This document shows, in pieces, positions 11,780-21,935 of a stretch of DNA of 64,000 nucleotides (positions are counted from its first letter, which is position 1; each line of letters starts with the position of its first letter). The notes under the pieces are model-generated. The model was not told the DNA's origin. It did not search any database and saw nothing but the letters and a program-made list of their open reading frames with translations. This stretch comes from Micropterix aruncella (Eukaryota > Arthropoda > Insecta > Lepidoptera > Micropterigidae): positions 62,183,582 through 62,247,581 of the forward strand of contig OX155980.1 of NCBI GenBank assembly GCA_944548615.1, given 5' to 3'. The translations under genes were made by a program, and so were the position numbers.

Positions 11780-11910
11780 GGTGGGGGTAATTAGTTCTCA
11801 GAACTAATTTATACCTGCACTAGCCCTTTCTAATAGGTGGAAAGATTTCAGTGCTCGCGGCTGTATTTACATTGAATAAAATAATTAATTCTGATTCTGA
11901 TTCTGCCCCA
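11780..11910 (+). mobile_element. LINE/SINE 3' tail fragment with CTGATT repeats
   Basis: GGTGGAAAGATTTCAGTGCT, later ACATTGAATAAAATAATTAA, followed by about three TTCTGA units. An AATAAA motif followed by a short tandem tail is the 3' end signature of LINE-mobilised elements. No coding part was seen. Confidence 0.4.
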
Positions 11911-11951
11911 TAATATTCCGGGGAACCATTTCACAATCCTACTAGCTAGGG

Positions 11952-12163
11952 TGTAACGATCTAATAGTGTATAGTTAGTATGCATAGCCGAGTAGTTTGG
12001 CAACAAAATGGCAAGAATCGTCCCTGTACGGATATTTTAGTATGCGCGCGCCGTCTGTCCCGTTGGTTGTCTGTGCACCACTCGCCACTGTTGTAAGCAC
12101 AAGCCGTGCATTAACAACAATAAATCCATTTAATACTTAAATTGTCAGTCATCGGATGTACAC
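11952..12163 (+). mobile_element. possible solo LTR
   Basis: A 212-bp segment starts TGTAACGATC and ends near GGATGTACAC. It is flanked on both sides by AGGG (11948-11951 and 12164-12167), which could be a 4-bp target duplication. It includes a TATTTTAG-like motif and AATAAA at about 12119. TGTAAC starts and 4-bp duplications occur in Gypsy-type LTRs, but the right end ends CAC rather than CA when the duplication is honoured, so this is tentative. Confidence 0.25.
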
Positions 12164-12198
12164 AGGGAGGCAGTTTAAAATGGATTGAAAATCAAGTT

Positions 12199-12765
12199 TT
12201 AAGCTATTGCATAGCTTTTATCGCGGGCCTAGGCCAGCACGGCGACCGAATGAAGAAATTTCTTAACGAAAATTAATGATTTTAAACTGATAATTACGTC
12301 TAAACGAGTCCTGCTTACGATTCGAAAGCAGGACTCGAAAAAATATATGTTAAACAAGAACATTTTCCTAATATTCTCAGCCTTGAATATTTTAGATTTT
12401 GTTTATATTACATAGTGTAATTAATTTGTGAAATTAGGTCTACCCGAACACAAAAACGACTACTACGCAAATACTATCTGGCGTATTATTATGAAACCTG
12501 CACTATTTTAAAGATAATTTAATTATCTATCTTTTTATCTACGATTTTTTTTCGAATAATCCGTTTTTTTTGCTTTATCGAATAAAAAATTCGTGCGCGA
12601 CGTTTAAATTATTCCGAATCATTTGCTTCCGCAGCCGCAAATATCTGATATCGCAGTTATCTGATATCAGAAAAAATAAAATAAATAAATAATTATAATT
12701 GCATAAGTTGTTAAAAAAATGCTATGCAATAGCTTTACCGCGGCAGTCCCCGAGTGCCACACGTT
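12199..12765 (-). mobile_element. hairpin MITE, copy 2 (inverted)
   Basis: Reverse-complement copy of 8296-8824, with the same AAGCTATTGCATAGC inner repeats and the same GTGGCACTCGGGG end. It has lost one arm of the 94-bp hairpin but carries a different hairpin at 12305-12338 (CGAGTCCTGCTT / AAGCAGGACTCG). It also has an extra block of about 50 bp near 12375-12428. Confidence 0.7.
12305..12338. repeat. 34-bp hairpin unique to MITE copy 2
   Basis: CGAGTCCTGCTT pairs with AAGCAGGACTCG around ACGATTCGA. Copy 1 has only one arm at the equivalent place (near 8705-8722). Confidence 0.8.
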
Positions 12766-13102
12766 TTTTCTTGCATTTTTTTATTAACCTAATGACTATT
12801 GGCAGATTTAAAAGACTTTCGTGGTGCGCCTAAAGTCCATTTGTGACCCTCAAGTAGATCGTGACCCACTTTTTATTATTCCACATAAGTGTAGGAATAA
12901 TAGACCTGTGCCATCCTTTCTCCCGTGAGATAAACGCAATGACTTTGGGACTACATAATCCACAGTTGAACTACGCCATCGGTTCGTAAGAGATCAACAC
13001 CTTATGGCAAAGCACTGGTAGGTGCCAAACAGTGCCTCCTCACGCCCTTACTACCAGATTAGAACGGATTTCTATGTCTTAGAAATTCGGCCAAATCTGG
13101 TA

Positions 13103-13654
13103 GTTTGTTTCTACTCGTTATTGTGTACAATGGGCGGGTTTATTGTCATATGACAATCTCTTACAACCAACTCTACTATGACCACTCTACTATGACGTAT
13201 TTATATGTATATGTGCGTGGTACATGCGTATAAGTGTGTCGTAAGTAAACAGTTTAGTAAGTATACAGAATTGAAAATGCAATTCTGTTAATATGATCCC
13301 AACGGAAAATGATGACCCAGCCGGGAATCGAACCCGGGACCTTACGATCACAGTTTACCAGACAGTAGCTTTTCTTAGATTTTTAAAAATCAAAGCGAAA
13401 ACATCACGAGCCGTAAGAGCTCGGATATGGTCGCCAGATGTCCGCTACTCGGCCCCAAACGTTCGAAATTTCACCAGCCTTTACCTACGCGTAACGCTAA
13501 CCAAAGGCGTTCGTCGAGACGTACCCCTCTACCCACATTCCTCGTACCCTCTTCCCGCAATGCCTTGTAGATCGAGAGTAAATCTACTGTTTGGTATACT
13601 GTGTTACAATGCATAAGATCAGGCGACCTAACCACTATGCTACAGGCCCGTGTA
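13103..13654 (-). mobile_element. tRNA-derived SINE, copy 1, interrupted by a MITE
   Basis: Reads on the minus strand. The head (from about 13654 down) is GGCCTGTAGCATAGTGGTTA, containing an A-box-like TAGCATAGTGG. After the insertion comes a perfect B-box, GGTTCGATTCCCGG (plus strand 13321-13335). The body includes AATTGCATTTTCAATTC and the tail GTTGGTTGTAAGAGATTGTC down to CGAGTAGAAACAAAC near 13103. The pol III promoter boxes indicate a tRNA ancestor. Other copies lie at 21766, 51500 and 59288. The MITE 13349-13603 sits between the two boxes. Confidence 0.75.
13349..13603. mobile_element. 255-bp MITE inserted in SINE, hAT-like
   Basis: The ends are inverted repeats: CACAGTTTACCAGACAGTAG at left, and the complement CACAGTATACCAAACAGTAG at right (two mismatches). 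The flanks are TTACGAT and TTACAAT, a 7-8-bp duplication with one mismatch, and removing the element restores the SINE. A CAG-starting inverted repeat with a 7-8-bp duplication is closest to hAT-type MITEs. A second copy starts at 26849. Confidence 0.7.
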
Positions 13655-13669
13655 GTGTGGAAGGCCAGT

Positions 13670-13715
13670 GGGTGGCACTTACCGTGCCTCGCGATTAGGC
13701 GTTGGTCTCTTACGT
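13670..13715 (+). repeat. short fragment of retroposon family X
   Basis: CCGTGCCTCGCGATTAGGCG followed by TTGGTCTCTTAC matches an internal segment of family X (copies at 27517 and 47092). Only about 45 bp is recognisable. Confidence 0.35.
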
Positions 13716-13990
13716 ATGAAAACTTCAGATATCTATCACAACAAACTAAGAAGTTATTGAATTTTGATATTTATTTTTATTTATTGTGTTTATTCACTTA
13801 TTACTAATCAACATAACAGTAAAACCAAGGCATTGAGAAGTAAAATTAATAAAGATATTACCATAACTATACAAATAGAATGACACTTATAATACTAGCT
13901 ATCATGTAAGAATAAATTATTAATAGCTTGCAATTTAAACAAGTGAGAGTTGGCGGTAAAAATATCGAAATGTGGTGCCATCGAGTGAAT

Positions 13991-15844
13991 TTAATTTAAG
14001 CGCCGCAAAGCACGCGCCAACAAGTTCCACCTCGTAAGGTTAGTGCGCGAGAACGGCTCCGCGAAAAGATGGTGCGATCGAGCACGGAGATAATTATTTG
14101 GTACGAATAGATCCACCTTGGCTAGTAAGCTAGGGTTATCAGTTTTACCACGAATTAGATTGAAAACATAGGATATGGTCAGCATTTCTCTTCTGAGACA
14201 GAGAGAATTATAGCCAACCATGCCTGTGATAAATGCAGTCGGATACAAAAATGGATAATATCCGTACTGCTTGAAGTACAGAAATCTCAAAAAACACTTC
14301 TGTACCTTTTCCAGCATGAGGGTATAAGTATCTTCATGTGGATTCCAAATAGCTGCATTCTTTTCCATGCGACTTCTAACAATCGAGTTGTACAACGTGC
14401 GCATAACCCGAATATTAATGAAGTGCTTGGATTGCCGTATCACAAACCCTAGAAGCTTGAAAGAAGTTGTAGATAGTTGTCTAATATGTTCCTTGAAGTT
14501 TAACTTGGGGTCGAAAAAAACTTCCAAGTCCTTGACTTCAGTAACTCTGGGAAGCACACATCCAGCGATGGAGTAATCATACATCAGATGATCAGGCGAT
14601 CTTGTGTATGTCATCACTGCACATTTGTTAATATTGAAGTGAAGGTTACGAGCTTGGCTCCATGCATAAACTGCATCAATATCACGCTGGAAGAGCTCGC
14701 AGGCCTCAGCACTTCCAGTTGATAAAAACAATTTGACGTCATCAGCAAACATTAGACAACGTGCAGATGTGACTACTTTACTCAGATTATTAACAAATAA
14801 GTTGAATAACAAAGGCCCCAAGTTTGATCCTTGGCTAACCCCCGATTGAGTGTTGTATAGTTTGGATTCAAAATTGCCAAATTTAACGAATTGCTGGCGG
14901 CCCCCCAAGTATTCTGCGAAAAGTTTCAACAGTTTACTCGAGAATCCAGCAGCAGCCAGTTCTCGGAGTAACGCATCGTTGTCGACTCTGTCAAAGGCCT
15001 TCTTGAAATCCAAATACACGACATCCACTTGTCCCCTTGTGGTGTTATCCAACTCACCAGTAACATAATCTGTAAAAACGGATAGGTTGGTAGTTGTGGA
15101 ACGATTAGGACGGAACCCGTGTTGGGCATCCGATAGTGTACCGCATAGTTGGGTATAAATTTCTCGGTGGAGAATGGTTTCGAAAAGCTTGAGAAAGGCT
15201 GATAAGACTGCAATCGGCCTGTAATTATCAACCTGCACCTTATCGCCACTTTTTGGTACTGGAGCTACTCTAGATATCTTCCACTTATAGGGGTATACTG
15301 CAGATTTCAACGATCTGTTAAATATATGTATCAGGGGTTGTATAAAAGACTCACAACATGCTTTAATAACATAAGGAGGAACTCCATCAGGTCCAATAGT
15401 GCGGACTGATTTCAGCTTGCGTATTGCAAACCGAATATCATCTTTAGTGACACTGCGGACGTTGACGCATGAAGAATTTGCGTCACTCGACATAATAGTC
15501 GCTTCAGCGGCCACAGCGTCTAAGGCCGGTATGTTCGGTAGAAACACTGATGAGAAGTAATTCGCAAATACATCAGCGGCTGCAGCACCCGAATATGTAG
15601 CCTCATTATAGACCACATTCTGGGGTACCCCACCAGCAGTTCGCTGACTACGAACATATTCCCAAAAGCGTGAACTATCTTCTCGGATAGACGTCTCAAT
15701 ATTGTGCATGTACAAATTGAAATAGTCTTTTATTTTGTGCTTAACTCTACACCGTAAAGTTTTGAAAAGCTCCCTGAGAACCAGTCCGCTTCCAGCACTT
15801 GTGATGATACGCCTTCGATTGAATGTCACGGATAATGTCGCCAT
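13991..15844 (-). pseudogene. LINE A reverse transcriptase (617 open codons)
   Basis: Copies element RNA into DNA at a nicked target. Visible blocks: IGPDGVPPYVIK at 150-161, VDNYRPIAVLSAF at 205-217, HGFRPNRSTTTNL at 242-254, VVYLDFKKAFDRV at 275-287, GVSQGSNLGPLLF at 335-347, and the catalytic FADD at 366-369. The usual P in GVPQGS is S here. The C-terminal domain reaches the stop with SLCLRREM and a late FAEPFSR segment. The open frame suggests fairly recent activity, but the N-terminal half of ORF2 is in other frames, so no full protein is made. The start given is the first in-frame codon after the frameshift, not a true start. Confidence 0.85.
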
Positions 15845-15894
15845 TAAACCATTTAGGATAAATATACCTATTGGTCAATGCAGTCCGTTTTTTG

Positions 15895-15965
15895 CTTGTA
15901 GATGACACTATAGAGATAACAATTGTAGATGAAACAGTTGTAGATGACACTATAGAGATAATTAA
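15895..15965. repeat. short direct duplication inside LINE A
   Basis: GTAGATGACACTATAGAGAT occurs at 15898 and again at 15941, with GTAGATGAAACAGTT between. This 40-bp-scale duplication lies in the endonuclease-RT linker and helps to disrupt ORF2. Confidence 0.8.
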
Positions 15966-16334
15966 CGCAATCGTTAGCGTTACTTAAATCGTATAGTAAT
16001 TTCCAATCAAAATTTTCAAAAAAAGTGTACAACTGAGTAAAATTACAATTTTTAAAGTTCCAGTCATTCCGGAATAGACAATTACGACTAGTAGGGCTTT
16101 ACTTTTGATTGTCGCTCGGCTGAATATGCGTACGCGCTGGGCGCAGTACAATGCTCACATCAATCGGCGGATGGTAGCTGTCAGCTCGCACCAACTCTAT
16201 CGAGGCTTCGGATACCGTAACGGTATTAGGTTGGAAATTCGAGAGCACCAGATCTAGACATCGATTATTAGAATTTAAAATATTATTATGTTGCTTAAAG
16301 TTACATAAAGATAAAAATTAATCAAAATATTTAT

Positions 16335-16949
16335 TTACATGTTGCGACGCAGAAAACAGACTAAAATCGCCAATAATACAAATATTTTTAACCTATCTGC
16401 AACAAAAAGTTCTTCTACCTTATTTAAAAAAGACATATATACTTCATCAGCGGTTTTAGGGGGAAAGTAAACTACAAATAAGAATACAGGTACATTTGTA
16501 TATATAACTTTCACACACAATACTTCACCATCAGTTTCATAGCTAGGTATGAGATACGATAAAATGGAGTTCCTCACGGCGAGGAATACTCCGCCTGCAA
16601 AAGTTTGTCTATCTTTACGATAAAGTGTAAAATTTGCAGTCGAGCAAACCTCCGCATCGGTTACAGAATCGTCTAGCCATGACTCGGTTACAATAATTAT
16701 ATCGCTATCTATTAAATGTGCGTTTTCAGAAAATTGGCGCAAGTTAGTTTTCAGACCTCGCACATTTTGATAGGATATATTTATGTCACTAGTGTTGCAC
16801 GGAAAGATGATTCTTTTTCGGATAGGCAGTGCGTTTTCCACTCCGAAAGGACCACTCATTAAACATCGCACTTGCAGGCCAAAAAGTGGGATCCATATAT
16901 GTGGTGAAAAGAGATTCTGCAACACCCACGATAAACGAATTGTAGTCAC
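16335..16949 (-). pseudogene. LINE A endonuclease domain (ORF2 N-terminus)
   Basis: The apurinic/apyrimidinic-type endonuclease nicks the target DNA. Visible: NISYQNVRGLKTNL (N of the first metal site), IIIVTESWLDD (the catalytic TE-W block), YRKDR, GGVFLAVRN, and FLFVVYFPP. The next block should be GDFN; the frame shifts there, and GDFSLF continues in another frame. Residual endonuclease sequence continues to about 16130 (CLDLVLSN in shifted frame). The true ORF2 start is probably the Met near 16859, because the upstream codons overlap ORF1. Confidence 0.8.
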
Positions 16950-17394
16950 CTTTCGCCTTTATCACTTTTTTTACTCTGAATGGTGACACAGAATCCCTTT
17001 TCTTTAGGTAATTTAATACGTTATCCGTGGTAACATCGGCAGAAATCGACCACACGTGAATGAATTTGCGGGTAACCGGCTCCACTGTACGCAAATCTTC
17101 ATCGGCATCACCGGTCCCGCGTATAATTTCCCTCCAATCCCGGCGGGGTTGAGCTGATCGGCGACGGCTAACAAAGACGAAACCTTCATCGTCGATGCTA
17201 GGGTGCGAGGTCCTAGTAGCATCATTGGCAGCGGTAGAACTGATGCCAGCGGCTGCTAAACTAGTTTCCACTGCGGGCGGCGATCGCTGGCAGTTCAAGT
17301 TTGCGCTCGAAGTCGGCGAATTTGATACTGCGGCGCACGCGGCAAAGTTTTTGTAGGGTGGCGCAGCGCTTTCTAATACGATATTCATCTGCAT
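16789..17394 (-). CDS. LINE A ORF1-type protein
   Basis: A 201-codon frame lies directly upstream of, and overlaps, the endonuclease frame. It has a Ser/Ala-rich N-terminus, a DDEGFVFVSRRR segment at about 69, and a folded-looking C-terminal half (FIHVWSISADVTTDNVLNYL near 111, then VKKVIKAKGDYNSFIVGV). Such ORF1 proteins bind element RNA and act as chaperones. No zinc knuckle is visible. The true start may be further upstream, where other open frames exist to 17620. Assignment as ORF1 rests on position and size. Confidence 0.55.
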   Translation of the reverse strand: MQMNIVLESAAPPYKNFAACAAVSNSPTSSANLNCQRSPPAVETSLAAAGISSTAANDATRTSHPSIDDEGFVFVSRRRSAQPRRDWREIIRGTGDADEDLRTVEPVTRKFIHVWSISADVTTDNVLNYLKKRDSVSPFRVKKVIKAKGDYNSFIVGVAESLFTTYMDPTFWPASAMFNEWSFRSGKRTAYPKKNHLSVQH

Positions 17395-17644
17395 GCGAGA
17401 TTTGGCCCGTTGCGTGTCGCCCCATATCGCACGGCTTAATAATAGCGATATATACGTTGCCTTCTGGATGCAGGCAGTAAAGCACTTGAGAATTGGCTGG
17501 CGTGCGTGGGAGAGCGACGCGGCAGACGCAGGTGCTACGGTCTAATATCAGCATAAAAAACACCACTCTCTCGCAGAGAAGGGATCGGCAGGTAGTTAAA
17601 TAGTGAAATCTCTGGAACAAACGGGTGCCTCATATAATATGGTA

Positions 17645-20600
17645 AAATAAATTATGTCGATACTCCCAACTAGAAATACTATAAAAGGGAAGATACAAAG
17701 GTATTACAAGATGCAGAGATCAACACAATTTATAAAGTAACGACAGGCACTCTTGCATTTTTTATTTAATTATAAATTATTCATTTCATACATACATAAA
17801 ACCAATTGGTAGGGGTTCCGACGCTTAGTCGAGCCATTTAGTTCTGAACATTCATTTAGACATTACAATAATACAAAGATGTCGAAAGTAAATACCTGTT
17901 ACAAGATTTATATATTTTTAGGACGAGCCGATTTATTGCTCATTAAATATTAACAATTATAATTAAAATAATAATTCTACAAAAAATATGTATATAGAAA
18001 TAAAATGAGTATATTAAGTAATATTTTATTATCGTCTATACATTAATTTAATATTGTAAAATCGTCAAAGCAAAATAAAACGGACCTAATAAAAGCAACA
18101 CAAACAAATAAAAGCAATTAAAATAAAAGCAACACAAACAAATTAATCAAAAGATAAGAACTCAATTTGAATTTCAGATTAGATAATCGATGGGAGTAAA
18201 AAGAACGGTAGTAATTGGCTACAATACAGACTATTGTAGCCAAGTACTAACTTTATATTTAATAACACAGAAATTATCGTTGAGAAACAATACATCATGT
18301 ACCTAGTCATGATAAAACATTTGGAACATCATAAAAATGGAGAATAATCTAAATTGTCGAAATCACTAATGTAATAGATGGAGTTCTTTGTAAATATATT
18401 TATGATTGTTTTTTTTTATCTCCCCGGCATCTGACGCTTAACGGTATCTTATTGTAGAATATGCTGCTTTGTTAAAGGAAACTGCTTCGCACTTAATCTC
18501 ACTTTGAAAGGAGGCAAATCTTATTTATTTTTAGTGTTGAGTGATTCCGAGTTACTGGGAATACTAATATCTGTTACTAGGAGAAGTTAAGATATTAAAT
18601 ACACCATAAAATACTAAGTATGGAATATACCGTAAAAAACTAACTTATTTATTTTGCGTAACATTTTTTATTATTCCACCTTTTTTATGTATTTTTTTAA
18701 ACTTAAACCTTTTAAACAAATTTCTCCTGGATTTAAAGGTAACAAAATATCTAAATTTGCGTTTAAAATCATATAAAACCTTTATTTTAGAGTAAAATTT
18801 TATTTGATTTCTGACGCCACCCACGCTAATTCTAGAGCAGATATTAAATGATAACGTAGTGAAAATTAGTTTTTCGGAAAGTAAGCACTGTTCAAAAGTT
18901 ATAGGCTATTGAAAAGTGTAAATTTGTACCGAAATATACGGTGGGTCTAATAATATGGCAAGGCACTGTAGATATCTTATTCAGCAGATCTATGAAAATA
19001 TAGTAGCGCATGCATTTTTTTGAAATCTTTCAGTGACTTCGTTTTATTTATGAAAAATGGATTTTCGTTTCATAGTGTGATGCTTTTGTGTGATCGTGTG
19101 TTCAAGGAGAAGGGACGTTTAAGGAGCTACATAAATAAGATGGAAGGCTGATTTGAGATGTCGGTGTCATTTGATCTGATCTCAACGCAGACTCATGGTC
19201 TCGCGGTTTTGACGAGCACGAGTATCTAATGCAGAAATTGTGCGAGCATCTGTCGCGCGCTCTTTACTTCGGTGTAGCCTCACGCGCGAAAGAGTTGGTC
19301 AATCGCGAAAGAGTTGGTTAAAATATGGGCGTTGGCATTATACGGAGCCTTAACATGAGTTCATGTGGAGCTGTTGGGAGTCGCTCGAAACGGTACGGGC
19401 GACAGCTGGCCTGCACATGATTGGCGGGGGCGGTCGACAGAACCAAAATCTCCAAACACGCACAGGCGCGTCGATGCGAGTAAGGCACGCACAAAATACG
19501 CTGAGGTGTCGCACTATACGCAATCCTGGTACAGATCCATATCAAAAATACATGTCATGAAAGCATGAAATTAATTATAATTGTATATGTTTTATATAGC
19601 CGGAAGAATAAACTTTTAATATCAGTAGGAGTAATATTTTTTTAATTTGTTCATTTATTTATTTGAGAAAATACGTAAGAATTGATAAAAAACACTGATC
19701 TGCTTCACTCATAACTAGATAGCATATAATCGAAGGAAGACACCAATTTAATGTTTGTTTTTGTGCTTAAATTCCAGCTTAATCCTATAAGATCGACATG
19801 CATCTCTTTTCGACATAATAATATTACGATTAATTTACTATTATACCTTTATAAAAATCATATTTAAAATAGTTCAGGTATTACACTGCACTTTGCATAC
19901 GTCTTTTTATTATATATAATTATTTAAGGACACTTATTATTTTGGTATTTTTTGACGACATCTTTTAGTAAAAAACTCACACAAATTTTTGGTTCATAAA
20001 AAAGAGACGAACAGATAATTTCTCATTTTACTTGATGAAGGTGTGGCTTCACAGGGCTTGGCGGTATGCAGCGATGAACAATAATTCAACAAATAACCTG
20101 TTATTGACAACCGTTTATGAAAATGGGTTAATTATATTATTTATGGATAAATATTAAAGAAGGATAAATAGTTATTTTCAGTATCAATATAGATAATATG
20201 AAAACGGATAATTTGTCATATAGGTACTAAAGTTGTTTTTCTACGGTCTGAAAAGTTGTTCGCATTAAAAAGTTCAAACGATCGCGAGCATGGGATTTGA
20301 AATGAAACAAACTAAAGAAAATACTTTCTTGGTAATATAAATTATAGCCAATATTAATATTATGATCCTAAACACGAATGTTAAAAAAAACACAGTTTAG
20401 AATGACTCTTGGAGTGTATTTGCTCAGTTATTAGCGACAGTTTGATCGTAGCTCATGTTCGCGGTGAAGATGCGCGCAGATTGTTCTCAGTAGATACTCG
20501 TTTCATGTCTACATAAGGCGAACGTTGCATTAGATGTAGTATTTCAAATATCTGTACGCGGCTTTATATAATTTATTGACATTACTAACAAAATGTAAGT

Positions 20601-21260
20601 GTTCCAGCTAATAACCCGTCATATAAAATCGTCCGATAGTCCATGCTTGAAATTGATATATTATACATACTTGTAAGAAATATGTATTTTTCCTTCAGTA
20701 AATACGATAAGATGATAACAACACTGTACTAAGATACGGCTGATAACGTTATTAAGCGTAAACGTCTTCGTTTCGCTATCGAAAATAGCGCTTGTAGCCA
20801 ATTGAATTAGATTTGATTTGTGAATCATCTTCGTATATTACACCATATGTTTGTAATCTGTAATTATTTATTTATATGTTTATGTAGTGACGTAGATCTA
20901 GCTAGTGTCCTATAATACTAAAATGTTGTTTAGCAAATTTAGTTTATAAACAGTCCCATGTTTACTTACATACATAGACAACAAACACATTTCCAAATTC
21001 TACAAATGTAACTAAATAAACGATAGATAGTTGTATTCATAAATTGGTAGCAAATAATTTATAATATTTATTTTTTTGGTAGTAACAATAAATTATATAA
21101 TAAATAGTTTGAACAATCAAAATTGCACGTTGAAATGGTGACATAAAATACAGTCTACGGTAAAGTTAAAATGTACCATAACTTACTAGCCCCTATAGCC
21201 TACAAAGTGGTAGGTACTGCAAAAAAAAAATACAGAAAAAAGACTATAAAATAAAAAGAA
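17645..21260. other. long AT-rich stretch, no recognisable gene
   Basis: Mostly AT-rich sequence. A more GC-balanced island lies at 19140-19520, with a direct repeat CGCGAAAGAGTTGGT (two copies near 19290) and overlapping short frames on both strands, but no domain. I see no transposase, RT, splice-bounded exon or RNA gene here. Confidence 0.4.
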
Positions 21261-21264
21261 TAAT

Positions 21265-21440
21265 CTATCGAACCTAGTTCGTATTATAGCCAAAGAGACG
21301 TAATACTACACTACTTCGAGGGTTGCATTCCCTACCGATCCTGAAACCGGATCAAACGAACCTAGTTAGTATTGCCAGCGAGACATATTCCTTAACTACT
21401 CGTACATCGAAGATTGTATTCCCTACCGATTCAGGAGCTG
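21265..21440 (+). repeat. diverged tandem duplication of about 88-96 bp
   Basis: GAACCTAGTTCGTATTATAG and GAACCTAGTTAGTATTGCCA start two successive units. Both contain a GCATTCCCTACCGATCCTGA or GTATTCCCTACCGATTCAGG block near their ends. Confidence 0.6.
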
Positions 21441-21491
21441 GGTCGATATGGACTTTTTATATTATCTTTGTTTTATCCATGGTCATCTACA

Positions 21492-21660
21492 GGTCCACTT
21501 GTTGGGAAACGTCGTCGTGGTCGTTTAACATTTCCTGTCAATCCTCCAGCATCTCTGCCACAACAACAATATCATCCACAGTCAATTGCGGGGTGCTCTC
21601 CTGATTCTAACAATTTGAAAACGTTTTCGAGGAGTTTAGTGAACTATGATAAAATATATT
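21492..21660 (+). other. possible exon-like open segment with KRRRGR motif
   Basis: A pyrimidine-poor ATCTACAG could act as an acceptor before GGTCCACTT. The frame that follows reads GPLVGKRRRGRLTFPVN then PPASLPQQQYHPQSIAG, proline- and glutamine-rich, to a stop near 21668. KRRRGR resembles an AT-hook core. There is no partner exon and no clear donor, and repeats lie on both sides, so this may be part of an unknown mobile element. Confidence 0.2.
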
Positions 21661-21935
21661 GTTTATAATCCAAATTAGGCTTCGTGGAGAATTGATTTGA
21701 CAAGCAAAATGCGTTAATAATACTTTTTTCTGAATGACTATAATTACATTTTAATGCCATGCATAATGGTGGCATAGTAGTCAAGTCGCCTGATTATACA
21801 TTGTAAGGTTCGGGCTTTTTATTATTGGCTGGTTACCATTTTACGTTATGATAAAATTAACGGGATTGCATTGCAATTATGTCGATCGAAAGCAAAGCAA
21901 AGACACATATTTACACAAATGTTACAGGCACACAT

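Larger units (their letters stand above)
13740..17640 (-). mobile_element. LINE A: ORF1 + endonuclease + RT, nearly full length but broken
   Basis: The minus-strand non-LTR retrotransposon contains, in order, an ORF1 (17394-16789), an apurinic-type endonuclease (from about 16860), a linker with frameshifts, and a 617-codon open RT frame ending at 13991. An AT-rich 3' UTR follows, ending in an AAATAA-type repeat near 13760. ORF1 and ORF2 overlap by about 70-160 nt in different frames, a usual layout for LINEs translated from one RNA. Lesions: a frameshift at the GDF block of the endonuclease, stops in the linker, a local duplication (15897-15961), and a frameshift near 15845. The RT style and short-repeat tail suggest a CR1/Daphne-like clade; this was not tested. 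Confidence 0.8.

Noticed and set aside
19318..19568. Three overlapping frames on both strands in a GC-balanced island
   Set aside because: No recognisable motif and no splice signals; the frames probably reflect composition.
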